64,000 nucleotides of DNA from Phytomonas francai. Lineage: Eukaryota > Euglenozoa > Kinetoplastea > Trypanosomatida > Trypanosomatidae. The first letter of the stretch is position 1; every line of letters starts with the position of its first letter. The position numbers and the translations under genes are program-made. Under the pieces are notes generated by a model, which did not search any database, was not told the DNA's origin, and worked only from the letters and a program-made list of their open reading frames with translations. The stretch lies in contig MJCC01000002.1 in assembly GCA_001766655.1 (NCBI GenBank), positions 219,050 to 283,049 of the forward strand, read 5' to 3'. Shown piece after piece: positions 20,807 to 29,700 of the stretch.

Positions 20807-22884
20807 CATTATGGGTGGGTTCAACATCAAGCAACAATGTTAAAAAAACTCGAGATCGATCACCATTATTTTTTGGGTTGATAATAGCTTTTATATTTAC
20901 CATTGATTATGTTTACCTTTTTACAGCAGCAACGAAAAGAGATACTAGTAATACAGATATTTAAAATCGAGTTTTATGAGCGTTTTCTTTTGTAGTTTAC
21001 ATGATTTCCTTTTAAATTACGTCAAAGATTGTAGAAAAAAGAGGGCAAAACTAAGGTAAATAGGTAAATTTGTCCCTTTTCAGATTTTTATCCGTCGAAT
21101 TACTAGTAAGAGGAAATCGTTTTTCTCGTTGCCAACTTAACTCCCTAATCGATTATCTTATTCACAAATTATTTACTGGCAATTGCATTTTCGACGTCTT
21201 AATTTTTTTAAAAATATATGAAAATTTGCTAATATTAGTATGTGTACCTTTATACATATTGATTAATATTCACAAATGAGCATAGACATCCCACCAAAAA
21301 AGTACGCTTTTTTTTCGTATGATTCTCTTCCCCCAACCCCACCCCTCTCCCAATGTTATAACATTGGACATCTAAATATATCTAAGTGTATATTGACATG
21401 TGTTGGGTTTATTCACATTTATAAAGTTTACAGTTTCTTACGATACTCATATTATTTTTTTATTCATTTTTCACAACAAACTTTCAGGAACCCTTTGTAC
21501 GAGACATTTTTTTTATTTTTGAATGGGTTTTTCGATAATTTCTTTTTCTCTTTCTTCAACTACCGTGGATTCATATTTTCTTCAAGTCACTTTTTCAAAT
21601 TATTTCCAATCACCGACAGAGCATAAATTATATGTTCTGAATTTATTTTGGAATCTTCTTTGTTCTTTTATTTTGCCTTCACAGATAAATGAAAATTGTA
21701 AAAAAAAAATACATTCACCCCATCCGGTCCTTTTCACCTTTTTTGCTATATTTCCTGCACTCACAGAAAAACCGACAACCCTAGGTGTTGAAAATAACAC
21801 ACAGAAAGCGAATTTTATATAATATCATCGCTCATAGATTATGTGCAAAGTCATTAATCCTTTTGTTAGGGTTTGAGCTTCAGAGAGGATAGAATTAAGC
21901 CGAACATTTTTTCCCATTCAAACTACTCTTCCGTCTTTTTCCCTCTATTCACATGCATTTTATTGTTATTACATTTTCAATTTAAGAAACCTTCGCATTA
22001 TTTCTTTCTTTTTCCTTATATATTTAGCTAAATATTTTTATTTCCACCACTATAATATACGTTTTTTATTCAGAAATATTGAACTTTTAGCGGGTGTTTC
22101 TTGCAGCTGAAAATACTAACAGCAAGCAACATATTGTTTCAATTCATAATATCGAATAGAATTTCATTTAGGGGTAACTAAAAAGGTTTCGCTGTGGATG
22201 AATTTTTTAATGACGAACACAGTGCCCCTTCTTTTTCCTTTTTCCTATTTGTTTCATTTAGATATCTTTTCACCACTAAATTCCTCAAATAAAGGAAAAC
22301 TAATAAAGAAACTAAAAGTTATTTTCAGGTCATAGTTTCACCACTCTTAGTGTCTCTGGGAATTTGTTTTTAGCGAAAACATTCCTTAAGGAGCATCAGC
22401 TTTATTTGTCATTATTTTTTACTACAAAAAAAATTTAAACTTTCGTTTTGTATATAGCCATAAATCTAAATAATTCATAGCGTACAAATACCTTCACTAT
22501 CCCAAACATTCCAGAACCATATAAAAAAATGCTTTTTCGCTCTTCAGGGCTTTTAGGATTGCACCTTTTACAGTGTGTAATTACAAGCATTATGCATCTT
22601 TCTCAATTTGTTAGAAGGGCAAGGTATCTATACCTATTTAGTTTAATAGCTTCCGGGTAAGCATCGTATGAACACTTCACTCCCTTTTTAATGAATACTG
22701 CAAGTCACATACAGGGCAAGTGACCCCTGAGTATGCTTCTTTTCGGGCTTTCCCAAATCTTGGTGAAGGCTCGTGATGAGTTTTTCTTTTGCTGTTAGTT
22801 TTCCAACCCTCAGATACAATATTCAAACTGTATTATTTCTACATCTTTTGCCCCCTTATTTATCCTTCCAAAGGGGCCAGCACA

Positions 22885-22917
22885 TTCAGTGGAAAGCTCG
22901 GTGCGTCGAGCACTGGA
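22885..22917. other. Short hairpin in a GC-richer patch
   Basis: TTCAGT (22885-22890) pairs with ACTGGA (22912-22917) with one G-U pair. GCTCG (22896-22900) pairs with CGAGC (22907-22911). The loop has six bases, and a five-base GGAAA bulge lies on the 5' side. It stands out from the AT-rich surroundings. It may be a structured RNA or chance. Confidence 0.3.
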
Positions 22918-23339
22918 GATCACTATTAATGACAAAGTATTTGCAATCTTGGATACTTGCTGAAAGATAATAGTGATAAATGTAAAACGCTACCTTTTTA
23001 CTTACCAAGTAATTATTTATGCTCCTTTCCTTTCCCTTTCTTAAAAACACATCAAAAATCTCTCTCCCATTTATGTATGTCTATTTGGATATGAATGGCA
23101 TTAATTCATTATCAATAGTTCATTGACCATGCTTTTCTTCTCATTTAAGCATTACTGTAAAGCGCTTTCTATTACTTCTTGAAGCTCGCTTCAATGGAAT
23201 GAAGTCCTCAAAAAAAAAATTGGAATTATGCTTCCTCGACTCATTTTTCGATTAGTATTTTCCCGCTCTCCTTCCTTCTTTTCCCAAAAATTATTGTCGT
23301 GGCTTCTGTTTACCTGATCGTTACTTACCTCATCGACCT

Positions 23340-23396
23340 CTTTTATTACTTCTTATTTTTTTTAAATTTTCATCATTTCTTCTTTTGGGTGGCTAG
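23340..23396 (+). promoter_or_regulatory. Candidate trans-splice acceptor for tryparedoxin
   Basis: A T-rich tract from about 23340 leads to GGCTAG, with AG at 23395-23396, giving a 5' UTR of about 112 nt that includes an imperfect TA repeat. Pattern-based. Confidence 0.45.
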
Positions 23397-23508
23397 ATTT
23401 CATATTCCTAAAAAAAAGTCTTCGCTATCTTTATAAACTATCTCTGTTTGCGTCTCCATCACTTTAAGAAAAAATTATTTATATATATACACATATATAT
23501 ATAAAGAA

Positions 23509-23949
23509 ATGTCAGCCCTCACTAAGCTTATTCCCAACACCGAAAGCCTCCTCAAGCAGGCAGCCCAAATCCCCCTCACTTCCATCACCTCGAAGTTCGT
23601 TCTCCTGTATTTCTCTGCAAGCTGGTGCCCCCCATGCCGCGGCTTCACCCCCCACCTTGTTGAATTCTACAACAAGCTCCACAAAGAAAAGGACTTCGAG
23701 GTCGTCTTTGTCTCCTGGGACGAGGAGAAGGAGGACTACACGAAGTACTATGAAAAGATGCCCTGGCTCGCCATTCCGTTTGAGAAGAACGACGTGGTGA
23801 AATCACTCGTTGAACGGCATTCAGTGGAGTCGATCCCGACGTTGATTGCCGTCGAGGCGGCAACCGGGAACGTTATCACGACTTCCGCACGCGCAAGGGT
23901 GCTGGAAGACCCCGAAGGAAAAGACTTTCCCTGGCCGGATAAGAAGTAA
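23509..23949 (+). CDS. TXN: Tryparedoxin, 146 aa
   Basis: Tryparedoxin is the thioredoxin-fold dithiol protein of kinetoplastids. It takes electrons from trypanothione and passes them to peroxiredoxin-type tryparedoxin peroxidases and ribonucleotide reductase. The active site WCPPC is at residues 39-43 (Cys40, Cys43), followed by RGFTPHLVEFY. The cis-proline strand is IPTLI (about 110-114), and the typical DPEGKDFPW tail is at 134-142. The length is normal for the cytosolic enzyme. There is no N-terminal extension, organelle targeting sequence or C-terminal membrane anchor, so it is probably cytosolic. Only one copy lies here, although a divergent giant protein with related folds lies two genes downstream. 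Confidence 0.97.
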   Translation: MSALTKLIPNTESLLKQAAQIPLTSITSKFVLLYFSASWCPPCRGFTPHLVEFYNKLHKEKDFEVVFVSWDEEKEDYTKYYEKMPWLAIPFEKNDVVKSLVERHSVESIPTLIAVEAATGNVITTSARARVLEDPEGKDFPWPDKK

Positions 23950-24456
23950 GCGTAGGATATATTCGTTTCCTTATCTCTTTTTTAAATTATATCATTATTT
24001 CAATATCTATTATTATTAATTCGAAAGGTGCGTTCTACTTTCTTTTCACTTCCTAGAAATGATACCAGTCATAGGAGTCTGGAAAATTGGAGTAACATGT
24101 TCCTGAGGAAGTCTTGAAGGTTTTTGGACTACACTAGTCGTGTTTTCCGGAAATATTATTTTTATTGTCGTTTTTGTTACTTTTTTAAAATCACACTTTT
24201 TCACTAAATATTGTACCATTATGTTGGGATGAAAAGGCAATGATACAGGGAAAAATGAGTTTCTTCCATTAGAATAAGGTAAACGATCATGCGCTTTTTT
24301 TATTTTTACACCTTTTAAAGTGTTACAAGTTAGGTTTTAGTGTCTCAAAAAGATTCATAGCTTTCTTCTGCGCACAAGCACACTAACATTATTATTATTT
24401 TTGTGTAGATAAAAATATACATATTTACCGAAACAAACGAGCGGGAAAAAAAGGAT
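23950..24456. other. Spacer after tryparedoxin
   Basis: AT-rich, with no gene seen. A T-rich tract at about 24294-24316 precedes an AG at 24319-24320, a candidate acceptor for the next gene with a 5' UTR of about 136 nt. Confidence 0.5.
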
Positions 24457-25536
24457 ATGGCCGCCATTGCCTTGGCTTCGGGATGTAACACGCAGACACC
24501 TGCGGCCCCGAACGAATGCGAAGACCAGACACTCCGTACTTTCAACATATTGGATAGTGAAAGCCAGGAGCGGTTGATACGGTTGAAAAGCCAGTACGAC
24601 AACCTCCTTCCAATGGAAAAGCGCGCCCTTATCGAGATGCTGGGATTGCCGATCGATGAGCGGGTGATCGCCGCACTCTTCGAGGCCCAGGATAAGGTCT
24701 ATCTGAATAAGTTGTACCATAGCGAGCGGTACGACGAGGTCCGCCGGCGCGATGTCGGCTTTGCGATGCTGCGGCAGGGCCAGCCGCCGACCCTGCACGA
24801 GCCCGCCGTGGCCACCGACGAGGCGATTGCCGCCGACGCCCTGGCCGTCTCTGACGCCGAGTTCCGCGGCCTCCTCACGCCCGCGGTCTTCGGCGAGGGC
24901 GAGGTTCCTTTGCGGGTGGAAAAACTGGCCCTTTACGACCGAATCGGCATGCTCCGCGGCGACGAAGAGGATAAAAAGGAAGAGGAGGCGGTGGAAGAGG
25001 AAGATGTGGAGAAAAAAGAGGAGAGTTCGAACAAGCTCAGCTCCAAAGCCCGTTCGCATCGGAGATCGACGGCGACGACGATCAAACCTGCCATTCCCGG
25101 GATATATCGCAGCAACGGCTACCAGTCCCTTCGGCTCGGCTACAGCTTTCCTGTCCAGCTTAACCTCGAGCCCACCGCGGCGGGGGGCGAGGCGTGTATG
25201 CGGGTGTACAACCTCTCCGGGATCCCGATCACCCAGGATCAGCTCCGGCAGTGGTTCGATGCCCTCGCCCCGCACCGCCTTTCTGATGACGACGACGACG
25301 ACGACGAGGAGGCCGAGGACGAGGCCGAGAACAGCACCTCGTTCGGCTCGAACGAGGATAAATATTACCTCGACGTAAAGACCTTTCTGGATTACATTCG
25401 TTCGCTGGATCGCGATTTCGGCGTGACGAGCACTTACATGCAGCTTCAGAAGGATTGCGAGGCGCTCGCCAAGGATGGGGATAAGCTAGGGTTCGATGCG
25501 TTCGCGTGCTTGATGATGCGCTTTCTGCGCGCGTAA
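24457..25536 (+). CDS. Acidic protein with EF-hand-like C terminus, 359 aa
   Basis: I do not recognise a named orthologue. It starts at ATG 24457. The N-terminal 150 residues look helical (RLIRLKSQYDNLLPMEKRALI, then DAEFRGLLTPAVF). Residues about 168-195 are Glu/Lys-rich and charged, and about 277-292 contain an Asp/Glu run. The last 50 residues (about 307-359) read like a degenerate EF-hand pair: VKTFLDYIRSLDRDFG, then GDKLGFDAFACLMMRFLRA. The final helix-loop-helix resembles calpain/troponin-type EF-hands, without a complete calcium-binding loop. There is no signal peptide or TM. A soluble, possibly cytoskeletal or flagellar protein is possible, but that is a guess. Confidence 0.75.
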   Translation: MAAIALASGCNTQTPAAPNECEDQTLRTFNILDSESQERLIRLKSQYDNLLPMEKRALIEMLGLPIDERVIAALFEAQDKVYLNKLYHSERYDEVRRRDVGFAMLRQGQPPTLHEPAVATDEAIAADALAVSDAEFRGLLTPAVFGEGEVPLRVEKLALYDRIGMLRGDEEDKKEEEAVEEEDVEKKEESSNKLSSKARSHRRSTATTIKPAIPGIYRSNGYQSLRLGYSFPVQLNLEPTAAGGEACMRVYNLSGIPITQDQLRQWFDALAPHRLSDDDDDDDEEAEDEAENSTSFGSNEDKYYLDVKTFLDYIRSLDRDFGVTSTYMQLQKDCEALAKDGDKLGFDAFACLMMRFLRA

Positions 25537-26702
25537 GATGTGAAAATTATCAAAACCTCGAGCGAGAAGAGCGGTCTGAACGGGGAGAAGGGGAGGGGTG
25601 GGACGAAGATGCCCCCAAATCTGTGTATGCAATAAGGAGAAGAGAACTCACCCCGGCCACGGATCGATCCTTGTCTTATTAGTACTCTTACTGTCACTAT
25701 TAGCATCTTGCCTTTTGTAAAGTTCTTGTAGTGAGTATGTAAATAACGGAATTTCATTTTGATTTTTTTCTTTTGTAAATGCTGAAGGGAAAAGACAAAA
25801 ATACGGTGCCCCATTTTCACTTCTATATATATATATTAAGAGAGATAAACGGAATGTGTGCCGTACATTTTTTCGAGAATGTATCTTATGATTTTCTTCT
25901 GAGTTATAAAAAGGGATTGATTCTTTGTTACGTATTATTTTAACTTGATGTTCCTGAGAAAGATTCAGTATAAATCTTCCGGAGGATGCCATAGACTATT
26001 ATCCCGTCTTTTATCGATATTTGGTATGCTTATTACCTTCTTCCTCTCTTCGCTTTCAATGGGGAAAATAAAACTAAGAAGATGTGTAAATAAATGAACA
26101 GACGATTTTATGTAAGTATACACTTTAGGGGTTTACAAACCTGAAGACTTCAACGTACTGGGGTCTTATTATCCCTATTCTTAAAATTTACGCGATCTGA
26201 AATGGTGGGGCACCCCTTTTTATTACTCTATGTTTACTTTTCGAGTGTCCAGTGTCACATCTTTTCCTCGTTGCTTCTGTTTTTATTGTCTTTTTGATCC
26301 ACCACAGCTTCACCTAGTACACCTTAGCAAAAGAAAGCAGTAGTAGAGTTCAAACTTTTTTTTTCGGGTGGGGTTCTAGGGGCTTTGAACCCTTTTCTAC
26401 AGGGATTTAGATAAACTCCCATATACTTGTGAAATATTTCTCCCCATCTATCACACACCTTCGGACCCATCATTACTTTTAGCTACATATATTGGTATCT
26501 TCACCAGAAGAGACGGCCAAAATTAGGTCGCGTCGTGATTTCTGTGGTTTATTGGTATAACGCCTTTTTTTTTTTGCTTATACACTAAAGCAGAATTCGC
26601 AACTAAGCATTCACTAGTTGATTGGAATATGCTAAGCTACTAGCGCGCAAATATTTTCAGAATATTATTTTCATATTATCCTTAAATCGGGATAAAGAGC
26701 AT

Positions 26703-26741
<39 letters not shown>

Positions 26742-26750
26742 TTAAAGTTC
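25537..26750. other. 1.2 kb spacer with a TA repeat in the downstream 5' UTR
   Basis: AT-rich with no gene seen. Near the end, a T12 tract (26564-26575) is followed by AG at 26589-26590, a good trans-splice acceptor. The resulting 160-nt 5' UTR contains a long TA repeat just before the ATG at 26751. Confidence 0.55.
26706..26738. repeat. (TA)n microsatellite just upstream of an ATG
   Basis: An uninterrupted run of about sixteen TA units ends 13 bases before the start codon at 26751. If the upstream TTG frame were translated it would encode alternating Tyr-Ile; the ATG choice avoids this. Confidence 0.95.
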
Positions 26751-29700
26751 ATGGAATACCTACTGGGTAGCCTTTTTGCAACCAAATGCTTCGAGGGACA
26801 CGACAATTTATACATGCAGCCTTCGATACTGTTGCCTCCCCAGCTTCTAGCCGCCACCACGGAGACGGGCCAACAATCCTGTGCTATCAAACTCGATCCC
26901 GGATTCCAAACGACGCCGAAGATCTCCAAAGAAACTTCCTCCTTTACTGCGAATGACATGTTACCCCTTGAAGTTTCCCTCTCCAACGATGTCAGCCCTT
27001 TGAGCGACAGTGGCGGTTCGGCGGCGCCCATCACGGGGCTCTCCCGTGTGGCCCCCAACGCCAATCCCAGCTCCTCCATCTCGAAGCTTTCCCCGAGCTC
27101 CGTGCAGTCCGCACAGGGTGCCGCCGCCAACACGAACACCCTTTCTCCATCTCGAGGGCAGCCGGTGCGATCGCAGGTGCACCCGCCCCCCGGGAAGCGG
27201 CAGCGGTACCTCTCTCTCTCGCTTTCGCTATCCCTTTCCCACAACTCCGGCCAGTTTTTGCTCCCTTTCCTGCCGGACGCGGGCGCGCCTGCGGGGGCGG
27301 GGAAGAGTCGTCCGGAGGACCTCACTCCACTGTGCGAGCTCAAGGGGAAGTACGTGCTGCTCTTCCTGACCTCCCCCGACGCCCAGGCGGAGGCCGCGGC
27401 GCCGGCGATGGGCGGCTCGCTCCACCTGAACAACTCCACCCGGAGCGCGTCGATCCCGCTGGGGCGGCGGGGGGGCGGCGGGGTGAACGGCGCCGATGGC
27501 TCGCTTTTCGCCTCGGGCGCAGGCTCGCTGAAGCACCCGACCTCCGAGGGCGCGGCCTCGCTCTCGAAGATCGCCGTCCAGCAGAGCTCCTTCCTCTACT
27601 CCACGTCCTCGCACAGCGGCGGGGGGGGCGCCGTGGGGGCGCCGCCCGCCGCGCGCGGCCCGGCCTGGTCCGCGGCCCACCAGCGCCTCCTCGCCTTCTA
27701 CCACCTCCTCCTCGACCAGCTCGCGCGCAGCGAGGCGGCGGAGGCCCTCCCCCTCCCCCCCGCGAGCGAGACCCGGGCCCGCGCCCTCCTCGAGCTCCTG
27801 CCGTCCTCCCTTTCCGGGACCTACCGGATCTGCCCGGTGGCGGTGCTCGAGCTCGCGTACGACGCGGCGGCGCCGGCGCTGCAGGGCCCGCTCTCGCCCG
27901 TGGCCCCCCCCGGCGCGCGCCGCCGGCTGGCCTCCTTCGTCGAGCACTCCCCGCTCCCGCTCCCGGCGGCGGACGCCGGCGCGGAGCTCGGGCCGAGCCT
28001 CGCCCGCGTCGAGCTCCCGCCCGCCGCGCGCCCCGTCAGCGGCCTGCTCGCGCCGCTCCTCGAGGGCGCCGTGCACCCCCACGACGTCGTCTTCGACCCG
28101 GACACCCTCCGAAACCCCTTCTACGGCGGCTGGCTGAGGCTCGAGAGCACGGAGGCGTTTCACCGCGTCGTGCAGCTCTTTGAGGTCTTTTCCTGGCCCG
28201 CCGTCGTGCTCCTGGACCCCGACGGGCGCCTGGTCACCGCCAGGGCGCTCGACCACATCGAGGTGGAGCTCGAGGGGTTCCGTCAATACCTCTCGAAATG
28301 CTCCCGGACGCTTCACGCGATGCGGCCGGAGCCGGCAGACCTCGACACCAGCGGGTCTGCCTCAAACTTAAAACTTTCCAGAGACCGCTCCCCATCTCCG
28401 CACATACAGGGGCAGCTGTTGGAGAACAATTTGCTGCGGGAAGAGGACGAGGAATCTTCGCCGATGGTGGCCGCCGCCACCCCCACCCCCACGCCCACGA
28501 AGCGCGGATGCGCGCGCACGCCCGAAGAGGAACACTCGCCCCCGAAGTCACCTGGCTCAGAGGACGTGAGTGCAGTTAGTACAGGTCTGAAGCGGACCGC
28601 CTCCCATGCGTTTTACACTTCAGATATTAAATTTTCACCTTCGCAGAGCCTCAACAGCGTTTCGACCACGTTATCTAGCGAGGCGAACGCCACGCCTCCT
28701 TTTTACTTGAAGGACCCTAAAATTCCCACGGCACTGCCGACTCCACTCAAGATCGTCCAACAGGGCAGCTGTAGGCCGTACACCCCGACCAATGAGTCCT
28801 CGAGGCGACGCAACAACGATAGCGGCTCGCTGAAGAATGTCCTCCGACCTTCTCTTTGCGAGGGTTTGTGCGCGCAATTGCAGCAGCCTGACTCTGCCGT
28901 TCCCGCCGACATTCATATAGAGTCCACAGATGAGACTAGCACCTCCACGAAAGCTGGCACTTTTGATGCACTTTTTCCCACGAAAGAGAGCGAACAGCAA
29001 AGACTTTCCCCGCAGCTCTCCGGGGATTTGCCGCTCGACTGTGACGAAGCCAGTCGGCTTCAAATGGCTTGCTTGCTTCACAAAGACTCTAAGGTAAGGG
29101 AGGAAATTCAGCAGGGAAACTCAAGATGCATCACACCGGCGTCCGTTTCACGCAACTCTCATAATGAACACTCCGCGTCGTTCCTGGTTCCGTTAACTCC
29201 GTCGCCTCCTACCTTTTGTACCTCGCGGCTGGCAGGTTTCCACAGCGCGTTTCCGTGGAATCTCCCCTTAATTGCATCGGAAACCCCCGCTGTGGTGGAG
29301 ATGTCCTCCCAGAAGGCCACCTCCCCCAAAACCTGCCTCCTCACCATGCTTCCCAGGGAGGCGGAGGGGATGACCCTTCAGAAGCTCCACATCACCGATA
29401 CCTCGCGCACGGCCAAGTCGTTCAGCGTCTCCTGCACGACCAAATCGGATCATTCGGAGATGCTACGGCCCCCCATCACCCCGCAAGAGGTTTCCGACTT
29501 GACAGACGTCTCCGCCACGGTCGAGTCCTATAACGCGTTCAGTCTGGGGGCGACGGCTTCTGCCCGAGAAAAGGCCGACTCCCCTTTTATGATTACGGTC
29601 GAGCAGGGCGCAGCGCATGCGCCGAGGCCCAACCTCTTGCCGCTGGAGTCTCAAGGGTTGTTCTTCTCCCACGTGATTCGGCACGCGGTGCGCGTGGAGA

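Larger units (their letters stand above)
20499..23508. other. 3 kb AT-rich region without a convincing gene
   Basis: The longest gene-free stretch in the window. It contains a compound CT/TA microsatellite (about 20766-20806), many T tracts and a GC-richer patch at about 22865-22920 that can fold into a hairpin. ATG-led frames of 116 codons (21276-21626) and 64 codons (22776-22970) exist; the first is Phe/Tyr/Ser-rich, as T-rich DNA gives by chance. No tRNA-like T loop or other RNA gene was recognised. Confidence 0.5.

Noticed and set aside
21276..21626. ATG-led 116-codon frame in the 3 kb spacer
   Set aside because: Phe/Tyr/Ser/Leu-rich as expected for T-rich DNA; overlaps other chance frames and shows no motif.
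22776..22970. ATG-led 64-codon frame ending near the hairpin patch
   Set aside because: Short, no motif, mixed composition; could be a remnant but cannot be supported.
26622..26750. Upstream extension of the giant Trx-like protein from a TTG
   Set aside because: Would translate a TA repeat as Tyr-Ile runs; the ATG at 26751 is a better eukaryotic start.
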